Shown in pieces: positions 19,078-28,396 of a DNA stretch of 64,000 nucleotides. Position 1 is the first letter of the stretch. Every line of letters starts with the position of its first letter. Below the pieces are notes generated by a model. The model was given only the letters and a program-made list of their open reading frames with translations, was not told where the DNA came from and did no database searches. This DNA comes from Lutibaculum baratangense AMV1 (lineage in GTDB: Bacteria; Pseudomonadota; Alphaproteobacteria; Rhizobiales; Tepidamorphaceae): assembly GCF_000496075.1 (NCBI RefSeq), contig NZ_AWXZ01000016.1, forward strand, positions 62,001-126,000, written 5' to 3'. The position numbers and the translations under genes were made by a program.

Positions 19078-19857
19078 TCAGAACATGTTGAACTTGAAGT
19101 TCACGCCGGCACGGACAACGTGGAACGAGGTGTCGAGGTCCAGACGGGCCGGCAGGTCGAACACGTCGCCGCTGTAGAGAGTCTTGGAGCCGAGGTCGAC
19201 GTAGAGATACTCGGTCTCGAAGGAGACGTTCTCCGTGATCCGGTACTCCATGCCGGCGCCGACCGTCCAGCCCCAGTCGGTGTCGGAGGTCGACGCGCCG
19301 AAGGACCCGTCGACGGCGCCCGAGGCGGACAGAGACAGGGCGGACTCGGTCTCGCCATAGGCCGCACCACCCGTCACGTAGAGGAGCGCGTCGGGCGTCA
19401 CGAGCCAGCCCGCGCGGGCGCGGATCGTGCCGAAGTAGTTGAGGTCGGTGCCGAGCGAGCCGTTGACCCGGGTGATCGGGTCGGTGGCGGCCGCGAGGCT
19501 CACGCTCACCTCGTCGGAGATGTCCGACCAGGCGATGTCGGCAACGACACCGACGACGAACGCGTCGCTGGCCTGCCAGTCGAAGCCGATCTGGGCGCCG
19601 CCGACGAAGCCGCCGGCCGACATGTCAACCTGGCCGGAGAGCAGAGCGGGCGAGCCGACCGAGAACGGGTACTCGAAATCGCCGCCGCCGTAGCCGCCGA
19701 ACACACCGACATACATGCCGGTCCAGTCGGTCACGCTGACGGGCGCGGGCGAAACAACGACGTTCTTGTCGTAGTAGGGAGCGTCGGCGGCGTTGGCGGC
19801 GGTGGCGAGCACCGCAACGGCTGCGCCGAGGGTCAGGGTACGAACGAATCGATTCAT
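19078..19857 (-). CDS. Omp25/Omp31-type outer-membrane beta-barrel protein (259 aa)
   Basis: Outer-membrane protein of the rhizobial 8-stranded beta-barrel family. A clear signal peptide (residues 1-23, cut after ANA-AD) is followed by DWTGMYVGVFGGYGGG, the typical first strand, and alternating hydrophobic strands. The protein ends in Phe (FKFNMF), the signal for barrel assembly. These proteins are usually abundant structural components of the outer membrane. The gene stands alone with its own terminator. Confidence 0.93.
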   Translation of the reverse strand: MNRFVRTLTLGAAVAVLATAANAADAPYYDKNVVVSPAPVSVTDWTGMYVGVFGGYGGGDFEYPFSVGSPALLSGQVDMSAGGFVGGAQIGFDWQASDAFVVGVVADIAWSDISDEVSVSLAAATDPITRVNGSLGTDLNYFGTIRARAGWLVTPDALLYVTGGAAYGETESALSLSASGAVDGSFGASTSDTDWGWTVGAGMEYRITENVSFETEYLYVDLGSKTLYSGDVFDLPARLDLDTSFHVVRAGVNFKFNMF

Positions 19858-19907
19858 CTCGGGTCATCCTTCACAGAGTGGATGAACCGAAGGAACACCG
19901 GAGAGGG

Positions 19908-19922
19908 TTAATGGGAAAGTAA
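19908..19922 (-). promoter_or_regulatory. CtrA-like box upstream of the outer-membrane protein gene
   Basis: TTAA-N7-GTAA, one mismatch from the CtrA consensus TTAA-N7-TTAA, lies 51-65 bases before the start codon. Outer-membrane protein genes are frequent CtrA targets in alphaproteobacteria, but a single near-match in one window is weak evidence. Confidence 0.25.
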
Positions 19923-20109
19923 TTTCGGGGGGACTGCTCGCGACGTGATGCGGGTGTGACTCCGGCGCAACATTCCCGGCACGACTGCATCAGTAATTGT
20001 CCGTAGAGACCCAGCACCTCGGCGACGAGAACCGGTAGATTTCGTAAGGGTCAGCCGGCTGGGTTGAACCGCAGCGCCTCCCCGTGCTCGCCAACCATCG
20101 CACGGGCTC

Positions 20110-21435
20110 TCACCACCCGATAGCCTTTGGCAGCCAGGTCGCGACGGCCGGGAACGTGAAGACGAGCCCGACGGCTAGGCCCTGCAGCGCGATGAACGGG
20201 ACCGCCCCTCGATAGATGTCTCCCGTGCTCACCCCAGGGGGTGCCACGCCCTTCAGGAAGAAAAGCGCCCAGCCGAACGGCGGCGTCAGAAACGACGTCT
20301 GCAGGTTCATCGAAATGAGGATGCCGAGCCATACGAGATCGACGCCCTCTCGCACGAAGAACGGCAGGAACAGCGGCAATGCGATGTAGCTGATCTCGAT
20401 CCACTCGAGAAAGAAGCCCAGGACGAAGATCAGGAGCATGAGGAACATCAGGCTGCCGGTGACGCCGCCGGGAACGAGCTCGAAGAGGTCGTGGACCAGG
20501 CGCTCGCCGCCGAGCCCGCGGAACGCGAGGCCGAAGGCCTGGGCGCAGATCAGGATGAAAAAGACCATCGCCGAGATGAGCAGCGTCGAATGCACGACCT
20601 CCGAGAGGAGGCGCAGGGAGGCCTTGCCCGCCAGGGCCACGACGAGGAGAGCCCCCACGGCCCCCATCGAGGCCGCCTCCGTCGGTGCCGCAACGCCGCC
20701 GATGATCGAGCCGAGCACTGCGACGACGAGGCCGATCGGCGGCACGACCACCGTGATGATCTTGCGGACGAGTCGCCTGCGGTCCATCGCCGCCCGCTCC
20801 TCCGCCGGGATCGGCGGGGCCACCTCGGGCTTCAGCATCGTCAGTATGACGATCGCCAACACGTAGATGGCAGCCAGCATCAGGCCCGGCAGCATGGCGG
20901 CGGCGAACATCGTGCCGACCGATTCGCCCAGAATGTCCGACAGCAGGATGAGGACGAGGCTCGGCGGGATGATCTGGCCGAGGGTCCCGGACGCGCAGAT
21001 CGTCCCGCAGGCGAGCGACTTGGAATAGCCTCGCCGCAGCAGTGGCGGCAGCGTCAGGAGGCCGAGCGTCACGATGGTGGCGCCGACGATGCCGGTCGCC
21101 GCGCCCAGAAGGACTCCCACGAAGATGATGGCGATGGCCATGCCCCCGGCCACCCTGCCGAACAGATGGCCGACCACGTCGAGCAGCTCCTCGGCGAGGC
21201 GCGACTTCTCGAGCATCACGCCCATGAAGACGAAGAGCGGGATCGCCATCAGCGTGTAGTTCGTGACGACGCCGTAGACGCGCGCGGGCAGAAGGTTGAA
21301 GAGGGTCGGCCCGAAGCCGGCATAGCCGAAGACCAGGGCCGACACCGCGATCGCGACCCCGACGGGAATGCCCACGATCAGGAGGGCGAAGAAGGCAACG
21401 ACCATGGCGATCGCCAGGATCTCGTTCAACGGCAC
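20110..21435 (-). CDS. TRAP transporter large permease, DctM family, second system (441 aa)
   Basis: Twelve-segment transport subunit of a second TRAP importer. It has the two signature regions: GAATGIVGATIVTLGLLTLPPL with IIPPSLVLILLSD (about 110-155), and FLTPPFGWALFFL near 395. The start is GTG at 21435 with GGAGG upstream. Last gene of dctP-Q-M, read leftwards, with a 97-base gap from dctQ. The sequence group resembles the mannitol/chloroaromatic-type TRAP permeases, often paired with 2-oxo acid receptors. Confidence 0.93.
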   Translation of the reverse strand: MPLNEILAIAMVVAFFALLIVGIPVGVAIAVSALVFGYAGFGPTLFNLLPARVYGVVTNYTLMAIPLFVFMGVMLEKSRLAEELLDVVGHLFGRVAGGMAIAIIFVGVLLGAATGIVGATIVTLGLLTLPPLLRRGYSKSLACGTICASGTLGQIIPPSLVLILLSDILGESVGTMFAAAMLPGLMLAAIYVLAIVILTMLKPEVAPPIPAEERAAMDRRRLVRKIITVVVPPIGLVVAVLGSIIGGVAAPTEAASMGAVGALLVVALAGKASLRLLSEVVHSTLLISAMVFFILICAQAFGLAFRGLGGERLVHDLFELVPGGVTGSLMFLMLLIFVLGFFLEWIEISYIALPLFLPFFVREGVDLVWLGILISMNLQTSFLTPPFGWALFFLKGVAPPGVSTGDIYRGAVPFIALQGLAVGLVFTFPAVATWLPKAIGW

Positions 21436-21532
21436 GAGGACGCCCTCCTTCGGGCGGAGACACAGCGGGATTCGGGGAGTTGGGAGTTGCCATCGCCGCC
21501 TGGCGGGACGGCTCTTCGGGGCGCGGCCACAC

Positions 21533-22039
21533 TCATTCCGGGCGCGCCCGGCCGGCCGCCACCGCCAGGTTCTTGACCACGTGACAGGCGCTCTGAAGCG
21601 CGAGCAGTGCGAAGCCTGACGGAATGAACGCCTTCAGGATGTAGCGGTGCGGCAGCCCGCCCGGATTGGGCGAGCTTTCGCCGATCCGGTAGGATTGCAG
21701 CACGAAGGGCAGGGCCAGCTTGATCATGATGAGCGAGAAGGCGCACAGCAGCAGGCCGCTCGCGATCTCGACGACCGCCTTCGCCCTCGGCGGGTAGCGC
21801 TCGTAGAGCACGTCGACGCGAACCTGCTCGCCGTGGAGCAGCATGTACGACATGCCGAGGAGCGCGATCGGCGGGATGAGGTGCCACTCGAGCTCCTGCA
21901 GCCAGATCGTGCCGGCCCGGAAGAAGTAGCGGGCCAGGACGTCCCCGGCGACAAGGAGCACGAGAGCGAGACACGTCCAGGCGGCGAGGCGGCCGAACAC
22001 GCGAACGACCGCCTCCACCTTCGCGACGAGACGGAGCAT
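21533..22039 (-). CDS. TRAP transporter small permease, DctQ family, second system (168 aa)
   Basis: Four-segment membrane subunit partnering the large permease downstream. Visible are the first two segments (about 14-33 and 45-65) and the short conserved loop with HGEQVRVDVLYERYPPRAK, typical of the family. The ATG at 22039 begins 4 bases after the receptor gene's stop; the upstream extension in frame is antisense-like and Arg-rich, and was left out. Confidence 0.9.
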   Translation of the reverse strand: MLRLVAKVEAVVRVFGRLAAWTCLALVLLVAGDVLARYFFRAGTIWLQELEWHLIPPIALLGMSYMLLHGEQVRVDVLYERYPPRAKAVVEIASGLLLCAFSLIMIKLALPFVLQSYRIGESSPNPGGLPHRYILKAFIPSGFALLALQSACHVVKNLAVAAGRARPE

Positions 22040-22043
22040 CGCC

Positions 22044-23132
22044 CTAGCCGCCCAGGATTTCCGTGACCCAAGGCCTCTCGCTGACCGCCGTCCACGCGTC
22101 GTGCTTCTTCTTGAAGGCCATGTAGGAGTCATGGACCTTCTTCGTCATCTCGTCCTTGGCCGCATTGGTTTCGAGGACGTCGGCGGTGGCTTCCCGCAGG
22201 CTTGCGACCACATCCTGCGGCAGGACGGATGCTTGAACGCCCTGGTTCTCGACGAGGTCGACCAGCGCGTCGCCATTGACGGCTTCCGACCATGCGAGGC
22301 TCTCCAGCACCGTCGCTTGCGAGGCGACGCGGACGATCATCTTCAGATCGTCGGGCAGCCCGTCCCACGCACTCTTGCTGATGAGCAGTTCGCCGGTCGT
22401 GGCTGGCTCGTGCCAGCCGGTCGTGTGGTAGTACTTCGCCGCGTTCTGCAGGCCCAGTCGCCGGTCCTGGTAGGGCCCCACGAATTCCGCGGCATCGATC
22501 ACGCCGCGCTCGAGCGCCGGGAAGATCTCACCGCCGGGCAGGAGGCGAGGCTCGACGCCCAGCGTCTCGTAGACCTGGCTCGCAAGGCCGGGGATGCGCA
22601 TGCGAAGCCCCTGGAGATCGGCCACGCTTTCGACCGGCTCGCGGAACCAGCCGGTCATCTGGATGCCCGTGTTGTTGAGCGGGAACGCGACCACTCCGAA
22701 CGGCTCGTAGACCTCCTGCCAGAGATCGAGGCCCCCGCCGTGATAGAGCCAGGCCATGTGGCCCTGGAACGAGAGGCCGAACGGAACGGTCGTGAAATAC
22801 TGGGCTGCAAAGGTCTTGCCCGACCAGAAATAGGAATTCGCGGCATTCGCCTCCACCGTGCCGGCCGACACCGCGTCGAAGCCTTCGAGCGCCGGGATAA
22901 GCTCACCCGCCGCGAAATTCTGGATCGTCAGCCGCCCGCCGGACATCTCGCGGACCTTTTCCGCGAAGTCCTCGGGGCTGCCCGGACCGACCGTGTAGAA
23001 CGGCGCACCAGGTCCATAGGCGTTCGTCATGTTCCAGGAGAAGGAGTCCTGAGCGCGCGCGATCGAAGGTGCCGCAAGCGGCACCGCGGCCGTCGCGGCA
23101 ATGGAAGTGGTGATGAAATCGCGTCGACGCAT
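22044..23132 (-). CDS. TRAP transporter substrate-binding protein, Tat-exported, second system (362 aa)
   Basis: Periplasmic receptor of the TakP/SmoM-like DctP group, which binds 2-oxo acids or polyol-derived acids. It starts MRRRDFITTS, a twin-arginine signal, with cleavage near ARAQDS. Internal hallmarks are LTIQNFAAGELIPALEGFDA, MRIPGLASQVYETLG (Arg of the carboxylate site) and WHEPATTGELLISK, where the late segment helps bind the carboxylate and cation in TakP. The ATG at 23132 is preferred because GGGGGA precedes it by six bases. Ligand unknown. Confidence 0.92.
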   Translation of the reverse strand: MRRRDFITTSIAATAAVPLAAPSIARAQDSFSWNMTNAYGPGAPFYTVGPGSPEDFAEKVREMSGGRLTIQNFAAGELIPALEGFDAVSAGTVEANAANSYFWSGKTFAAQYFTTVPFGLSFQGHMAWLYHGGGLDLWQEVYEPFGVVAFPLNNTGIQMTGWFREPVESVADLQGLRMRIPGLASQVYETLGVEPRLLPGGEIFPALERGVIDAAEFVGPYQDRRLGLQNAAKYYHTTGWHEPATTGELLISKSAWDGLPDDLKMIVRVASQATVLESLAWSEAVNGDALVDLVENQGVQASVLPQDVVASLREATADVLETNAAKDEMTKKVHDSYMAFKKKHDAWTAVSERPWVTEILGG

Positions 23133-23386
23133 GATGTCCCCCATCGTTCGTTTGCTTGATGGCGACGCCAATGCAGGCGCATCGCCACGCGGCGGACGTT
23201 AAGTCCGATGGGGAAGTGGGAATGCAGTAACGGTGCCAACACCGAATGGCCGCCGGCAGAGCTGAAACAACGGGCTGGGACCGGGGGCGGGACACTGGGC
23301 GTAGAGCCGAAGGCGGGCAGCCGATTGCTCATGAATTAGGCAATCGCCCGCACATACCAGTCGGCGCCGGCGGGGCGGGAAGCCCT

Positions 23387-24139
23387 TCAGAGGGGGTGGC
23401 GGCTGCCGGCTGCCACGACGTGACACCCGCAGGAGAGGCTCGCGAGCTTCTCCTCGTCACGCAGGGTGAGGAAGCCGCGATGCGAGCGGATGGCGCCATG
23501 GCCCTCCAGCAGATGCATCGCCTCGGTCACGCTGGCGCGGCGGACACCGAGAAGCCGCGCGAGGTCGCGGTGCGTGATCACGATCTTCTCCGGCCCCAAC
23601 CGCGCGGCTGCGGCCAGGATCCACCGCGCGAGCCGTTGCTCGAGCCTGTGGCGCGCGTTGCAGACCGAAAGGCGGATGAGCTGCTCCATGCGCTGGTGGG
23701 CATAGGCCATCATCGCCAGTCGAAATCGCGGATTCTCGTTGAGCAGGGTGCCGAAAACGGGGGCGTCGATCGCGCGGACGGTACACGAGGACAATGCCTG
23801 TGCCGCGTGTTCCGCCGACGGGCGCCCCAGGACATTCGAGACGCCGATCAGCCCCTCGTTCCCCACCGTCGCGACCTCGACCTGCGCCTCGTGCCCGTCT
23901 GTGCCGAGCAACGCAATGAGCCCGCTCTCGACGAACAGGACGGACGCCAGAGGCCTCTCCGCCTCCCGCAATATCTGGCCCGGCTGAAAACTCCGCGTGC
24001 GAAGCGTGGGGCGGAGAGCTGCCCGTATATCTTCCGGCAGGCTTTGGATGAGGAGGTTTCCGTCCGCACGCCTTGACGGCTGCGCGGACGTGGAATGCGC
24101 CAGTCCCGCGTGAGGAGAGAAGAAGCCGGTTTGCGTCAT
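23387..24139 (-). CDS. Crp/Fnr-family transcriptional regulator (250 aa)
   Basis: Cyclic-nucleotide-fold regulator. Residues about 35-150 form the cNMP-like beta-roll (RSFQPGQILREAERPLASVLFVESGLIALL), followed by a dimerisation helix. The C-terminal HTH_Crp has TRRDLARLLGVRRASVTEAM-like recognition (HRDLARLLGVRRASVTEAMHL). There is no N-terminal Cys cluster of the FNR type, so oxygen sensing by an Fe-S cluster is unlikely. It is closest to the alphaproteobacterial group with stress or redox roles. ATG 24139 has GGGGA upstream; the leader region before it is long. Confidence 0.9.
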   Translation of the reverse strand: MTQTGFFSPHAGLAHSTSAQPSRRADGNLLIQSLPEDIRAALRPTLRTRSFQPGQILREAERPLASVLFVESGLIALLGTDGHEAQVEVATVGNEGLIGVSNVLGRPSAEHAAQALSSCTVRAIDAPVFGTLLNENPRFRLAMMAYAHQRMEQLIRLSVCNARHRLEQRLARWILAAAARLGPEKIVITHRDLARLLGVRRASVTEAMHLLEGHGAIRSHRGFLTLRDEEKLASLSCGCHVVAAGSRHPL

Positions 24140-24404
24140 GATCATTCCCCTGGGTGGTGACCCGGAACGCACCTGCGGAAACTGTCCGACGACCGCCCTC
24201 TCGGCAGCCGCCTAACCGGGGAACACGAGTCTAGTCGGCCACCGTCGCCCCTTCTGCGTCCGACCCGACATATAGCTCCCGGACGTGGCCGAATTCCGCG
24301 GAAGCTCCTGTCGTGTCTGGCCAGATCCAGATCCCGGCCTCTCCCCCGTATCTCCCCGGTTTGGGCTGGTCCGGGAGGAGCCTGCACCGAAGGCTGCCAA
24401 AGCC

Positions 24405-24429
24405 AACCCTCCTCGGTCGCGCATGTTCC
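24405..24429 (-). promoter_or_regulatory. Near-consensus sigma-EcfG promoter, candidate
   Basis: GGAAC-N16-GGTT on the minus strand differs from the consensus only in the first base of the -10 element. If used, it would give the Crp/Fnr gene a leader of about 260 bases. Weak on its own; noted because a perfect EcfG promoter is present elsewhere in the window. Confidence 0.25.
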
Positions 24430-24574
24430 ATCTAGAGGAGTCGATCGCCTGATACCCGGCCCACCGTACGGTGGCGGACGCGAGCGAGGAGCCGAGAGCG
24501 ACCAGACGATGGCCCGACGGAGCTTCAGGAGTGAACGGCCTCAGGTTCTCACCGCTCGATCAGTCAGGCACTTC

Positions 24575-24604
24575 GATGGCCCGCCGCGGATACGGCGGGC
24601 CATC
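24575..24604 (-). terminator. Perfect 12-bp hairpin after the small acidic protein gene
   Basis: Arms 24575-24586 and 24593-24604 are perfectly complementary and GC-rich, with a 6-base loop. It begins 21 bases after the stop of the small gene and would end the ABC transporter transcript. There is no T-tract on either strand, so termination may need help or the hairpin may protect the mRNA end. Confidence 0.6.
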
Positions 24605-24624
24605 GCTCCCCTACGAGACCGAAC

Positions 24625-24900
24625 TCAGTTCGAGCCGCTCGTCACGTCTTCCTGCTCGACGCAGTCGAGATTTGCCTCGGTCTCGCCGGGGTCGCCGCAC
24701 TCGGGTGCACCTTCTTCGGCGGCCGACGCCACGCCGGGCTCGCCCTCGACCGCACCGGTGTTCTCAGATCCCATGGCGTCCGCAGCGGCGCCCTCGCCCT
24801 CGATCACGGTTCCCGGCGTGGGCTCGCCCGCTTCCTGGGCGTAGGCGGGGGCAGCCGCGAGCAGGACGGCGAGGGAGGCGGCGTACAGGACATGCTTCAT
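24625..24900 (-). CDS. Small acidic secreted protein (91 aa)
   Basis: Function unknown. A clean signal peptide (residues 1-22, cut after AYA-QE) precedes about 69 residues very rich in Glu, Gly, Ala and Pro with almost no basic residues, so the mature protein is strongly acidic and probably disordered. Two Cys (in ECGDP and LDCVE) could form one disulfide. GAGGAAG lies upstream of the ATG. It follows the amino acid ABC transporter ATPase after 85 bases on the same strand and is bounded by a strong hairpin. Confidence 0.75.
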   Translation of the reverse strand: MKHVLYAASLAVLLAAAPAYAQEAGEPTPGTVIEGEGAAADAMGSENTGAVEGEPGVASAAEEGAPECGDPGETEANLDCVEQEDVTSGSN

Positions 24901-24985
24901 CGTAATCTTCCTCTTCCGAGCGCCGGAGCGGGCGCATTCGGCAGAAGAAGTCGCACCGATCCGATCCGGTTCCTCGGGAGGGCCC

Positions 24986-25750
24986 CTAAAGCACCTGCTC
25001 GAGGAAAGCCTTCGTCCGCTCTTCGCGCGGGTTGGAGAGGATGTCGCGGGGCGGACCATGCTCGACGATCACGCCGCGGTCGGTGAAGTAGACGTGATCG
25101 GCGACCTCGCGCGCAAAGCCCATCTCGTGCGTGACGATGAGACAGGTGAGCCCGTCCTCGACGAGCTGGCGGATGGTTTGGAGCACTTCCTTGACCGTCT
25201 CGGGGTCGAGCGCGGCCGTCACCTCGTCGAACAGCATGATGTCCGGACGCATCGCCAGCGAACGGGCAATCGCCACGCGCTGCTGCTGCCCACCGGAGAG
25301 CTCGCCGGGATAGGCATCTTCCTTGCCTTCCAGGCGCACCTTCCGCATCAGCGCGCGGGCGCGATCCTCGACCTCGCGCCTGTCCTGCTTCAGCACATGC
25401 ACCGGCGCCATCATGACGTTCTGCAGCGCCGTCTTGTGCGGGAAGAGGTTGTACTGCTGGAAGACCATCCCGACCTTTCGCCGCAGGGCAAGCTTGTCGA
25501 GCTTGGGATCGTTGACCTCCTGCCCCTCGACGAGGATCGACCCCTCGTCGATCGCGACGAGCGCGTTGATGCACCGGATGAGGGTCGACTTGCCCGAGCC
25601 CGAGGGCCCGATGATGCAGATCGCCTCGCCCTTGGCGACGTCCATCGTGATCCCCTTCAGGACCTCGAGACTGCCGAAGGACTTGCGCACGTCGCGCAGA
25701 CGAACGATCGGCTGGTCCGGCGTCCACGCCGGCTGTTCCGCTGGAGCCAT
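24986..25750 (-). CDS. Polar amino acid ABC transporter ATPase (254 aa)
   Basis: Energises import by the adjoining permeases. Walker A is GPSGSGKST (about 49-57), the Q-loop is QQYNLFPH, the signature [16 protein letters not shown], and Walker [15 protein letters not shown], where a Val replaces the common Pro-Thr or Pro-Leu after Glu, with the switch His in [14 protein letters not shown]. This is the GlnQ/HisP-type arrangement of the polar amino acid family. Its ATG shares bases with the stop of the second permease (TGATG). Confidence 0.95.
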   Translation of the reverse strand: MAPAEQPAWTPDQPIVRLRDVRKSFGSLEVLKGITMDVAKGEAICIIGPSGSGKSTLIRCINALVAIDEGSILVEGQEVNDPKLDKLALRRKVGMVFQQYNLFPHKTALQNVMMAPVHVLKQDRREVEDRARALMRKVRLEGKEDAYPGELSGGQQQRVAIARSLAMRPDIMLFDEVTAALDPETVKEVLQTIRQLVEDGLTCLIVTHEMGFAREVADHVYFTDRGVIVEHGPPRDILSNPREERTKAFLEQVL

Positions 25751-26595
25751 CAGAGCCTGACCTGAAATCTGTGCTCGAGCCGCCGCGTGAGGCGGTCGAT
25801 CGGGTAGCAATAGACGAAGAAGCAGAGGAGCGCGAAGCCGTAGAGCGGCGCGAGGAGCTCCGGCCGACCGCCCTCCGCGGCGTGGACCTGCGACGTCAGC
25901 GTCAGCATTTCCGAGACACCCACCACCGATGCGAGCACGGTGGCCATCGTGACGAGCGAATAGAGGTTCATCCACGGCGGCAGCATGCGGCGCAGGCATT
26001 GCGGCAGGATGATCATCCACATCGTCTGGCGCCTGGAGAAGGCCAGCGCCTCCGCCGATTCCCACTGCCCGTCGGGAATGGAACGGATCGCCCCACGCAC
26101 GATCTCCGAGACGTTCGCCATGACCGGAAGGGAGAAGCCGATCACGGCCTTGATCCAGTCCGGGAACGGCACCGTGACGCCGAGCAGCCTGAACTCGTAG
26201 GGCACGAGGAACATCGCGAAGAACAGGAGCACGAGCCAGGGCGAGTTGCGGAAGAACTGGGTCACCGCCCACGAGACCTTCCGGACCGGCATCGTCTCGC
26301 TGACCGCCATCAGACCGAGCGCCAACCCGACCACGGTCCCGAGCGTCATCGCCATCAGCGAGATCGCGATGTTGAAGACGAAGCCGCTCAGGAGGAGCGG
26401 CATCCACTTCATGATGACGCCGATCGGCGAAAGCTGCGTCGGCCCGCCCTGAGCGACCGCGGCGCCGCTGGCGACGACGACGATCGCCGCGACGGCGAGG
26501 CCGTGCCAGGCACGCAGGCGGAAGACGGGAAACGGCGGATGAAGCCGCTCCACGCGCGGCGACAGGAGGACAGGAAGCGTCTTCGCGGGATTCAT
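25750..26595 (-). CDS. Polar amino acid ABC transporter permease 2 (281 aa)
   Basis: HisM/GlnP-type inner-membrane permease. It has a longer than usual N-terminus with an extra hydrophobic segment (about 27-46), then the transport domain with five segments. The coupling EAA-like motif is [23 protein letters not shown]. The start ATG at 26595 overlaps the stop of permease 1 (ATGA). A longer reading frame running upstream through permease 1 is a frame artefact. Confidence 0.92.
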   Translation of the reverse strand: MNPAKTLPVLLSPRVERLHPPFPVFRLRAWHGLAVAAIVVVASGAAVAQGGPTQLSPIGVIMKWMPLLLSGFVFNIAISLMAMTLGTVVGLALGLMAVSETMPVRKVSWAVTQFFRNSPWLVLLFFAMFLVPYEFRLLGVTVPFPDWIKAVIGFSLPVMANVSEIVRGAIRSIPDGQWESAEALAFSRRQTMWMIILPQCLRRMLPPWMNLYSLVTMATVLASVVGVSEMLTLTSQVHAAEGGRPELLAPLYGFALLCFFVYCYPIDRLTRRLEHRFQVRL

Positions 26596-27338
26596 CGGCC
26601 ATATCCCGGAATGCGCATCGCCCGTTCCCAGCGATGCATGATGAAGACGAGAATCCCGACGAGCCCCACATAGGCGAAAAGCAGGAAGAGCATCATCTCC
26701 AGCACGTTCTGCGAGCTCCCCCAGATCTGTTTGGCGACGTAGAGCATCTCCGGCACGGCGATGGCATAGGCCAGCGTCGTCGTCTTCAGGAGGTTGACGA
26801 GATTGTTGTTGAGCGCCGGCAGGCAGACGCGCAGGGCGAGCGGCAGCACGACGTGACGATAGGTGCCGAGGCGCGTGTACCCCAGGGCTTCGGCCGCCTC
26901 GACCGTCGTGCGCGGCACCGCCTCGATGCCGGATCGGAAGATCTCGACGTTGAACGCGCCCGCGAAGAGCGACAGCGAGATGATCGCCCATTGCACGTTC
27001 GACAGCATGGGCTGCCGCATGCCCCATTGATTCTCGGTGCCCGGAAGCAGGGTTCCGATGCCGAAATAGAAGAAGAAGATCTGCACGAGCGGCGGAGTGT
27101 TGCGGAAGACGGTGATGAACCCGCCGACCAGCCCGCGCACCAGTCTCAGGTTCGAGCCTTGCAGCCAGGCGCCCAGAATGCCGATGACCAGGCTCAGGAG
27201 GATCGAGATGACGCTCAGTTGCACCGTCATCAGGAAGCCGCCGAGCATCTGCCGGGCGTCGTACGGGTCGTAGAAGATCGTGAAGTTGAATCCCGTGGCC
27301 TCGTAGAGCCACCGGAACCAGTCGGCGACAACCGCCAT
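26592..27338 (-). CDS. Polar amino acid ABC transporter permease 1 (248 aa)
   Basis: Second membrane half of the importer. Five hydrophobic segments; [16 protein letters not shown] is the usual His/Glu/Gln-family signature and [23 protein letters not shown] is the EAA loop that contacts the ATPase. It starts 75 bases after the binding-protein stop. Heterodimerises with permease 2. Confidence 0.94.
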   Translation of the reverse strand: MAVVADWFRWLYEATGFNFTIFYDPYDARQMLGGFLMTVQLSVISILLSLVIGILGAWLQGSNLRLVRGLVGGFITVFRNTPPLVQIFFFYFGIGTLLPGTENQWGMRQPMLSNVQWAIISLSLFAGAFNVEIFRSGIEAVPRTTVEAAEALGYTRLGTYRHVVLPLALRVCLPALNNNLVNLLKTTTLAYAIAVPEMLYVAKQIWGSSQNVLEMMLFLLFAYVGLVGILVFIMHRWERAMRIPGYGR

Positions 27339-27413
27339 GCCTCCTCCCCTCAGGCGCGAACACGAGACGAGGGAGCGAACGCCCCCTCGTCCGGCTTCAT
27401 GATCCCGAGGGCC

Positions 27414-28220
27414 TCAGCTGCCCTTGTGCTCCTCGTGCATGCGCTTCGAGTAGGCAGTCGGCTCGATGCCCCACTTCTCCTCGAGCTCGATGATGGTGCC
27501 GTCCTTCATCCACTCCATCGTGGTCTCTTCCATGAAGGTCTTCATCTCGTCCTCGCCCTGGGCGACGGCGATGATCCACGGCGCCTCCATCACGCCCTCG
27601 AGCGGCATCGCGAAGTCGGCCTTCCACTGATCCTCGAGGAGTTTGCCCTGGATGAAGGTCTGGTCGTAGAGATAGCCTACGCACTGGCCCTGCTGGAGCG
27701 CGAAGAGCGGCTTCTCGGAGCCGTCGAACGCGACGATCTGGGCGACGTACTGCTGGGCGACATCCTTGTCGTACCAGGCGCCCGTCGTGGCGCAGAGCGG
27801 CGCGCCGTTCAGGTCCTCCCAGCTCGTCAGGTTCGCCTTCTTGGCAGCGAGGATGTTGACGGAGTCGGAGTAGTAGGGCGGGTCGATCGCCTGCACGACC
27901 GCGCGGCGCTCCGGCTTGTCGGACATGGTGGCGATCAGAAGGTCGATCTTGCCCTGCTGCAGGAACTCGATGCGGTTCGCCGAGATGACCGGCACAAGCT
28001 CGAGCTCGACGCCCAGCCGCTCCGCCACGTCGGCGGCGAGGTCGGGCTCGATGCCGACGACGGCGCCCGAAGGATCGCGGAAGCCGAAGGGCTTGTAGTC
28101 GGCCTTCACGCCGACGACGAGCTTGCCGCGGTTCTTCACGTCCTGCATCACGTCGGCCGATGCCGACACGGCACCGAGCGCGAGCATCGCGCCGAACGCC
28201 ACCAGTGTTGTTCTGATCAT
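27414..28220 (-). CDS. Polar amino acid ABC transporter substrate-binding protein (268 aa)
   Basis: Periplasmic receptor of the SBP family 3. Signal peptide residues 1-22 (cut after ASA-DV). The mature protein begins with KLVVGVKADYKPFGFRDPSG and GIEPDLAADVAERLG, the classic family opening; the first Arg/Asp contacts of the amino acid site are in the LLIATMSDKPERR segment. The ATG at 28220 has GGGGAGA upstream. First gene of the operon SBP-perm1-perm2-ATPase-small protein. Specificity within polar amino acids cannot be read from sequence. Confidence 0.94.
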   Translation of the reverse strand: MIRTTLVAFGAMLALGAVSASADVMQDVKNRGKLVVGVKADYKPFGFRDPSGAVVGIEPDLAADVAERLGVELELVPVISANRIEFLQQGKIDLLIATMSDKPERRAVVQAIDPPYYSDSVNILAAKKANLTSWEDLNGAPLCATTGAWYDKDVAQQYVAQIVAFDGSEKPLFALQQGQCVGYLYDQTFIQGKLLEDQWKADFAMPLEGVMEAPWIIAVAQGEDEMKTFMEETTMEWMKDGTIIELEEKWGIEPTAYSKRMHEEHKGS

Positions 28221-28396
28221 CAACGTCTCCCCTCATACACATTGGCCGGCGTGACCGCGGACGGGTGCCGCTACAGCCGGTCTGGAGGCGAGACTAGCGG
28301 GAAGAATCGGGAAAGCCCATCGTCTCGATGGCGCGTCCGTCGATCATTCGTGCACCAATAAGATGCGAGCTGCCCAGCGGCTCGCCACCGAAGGCG

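Larger units (their letters stand above)
24140..24624. other. 485-base stretch without a gene
   Basis: Lies between the start of the Crp/Fnr gene and the end of the small acidic protein gene, both read leftwards. It holds the hairpin at 24575-24604, and a near-match to the EcfG promoter on the minus strand (GGAAC at 24425-24429, N16, GGTT at 24405-24408) pointing to the Crp/Fnr gene. The short reading frames inside have no ribosome binding sites or recognisable proteins. Confidence 0.6.

Noticed and set aside
23322-23346. 7-bp hairpin (CGATTGC/GCAATCG) just after the Crp/Fnr gene
   Set aside because: Short stem, 11-base loop and no T-tract; may be a weak terminator but cannot be supported.
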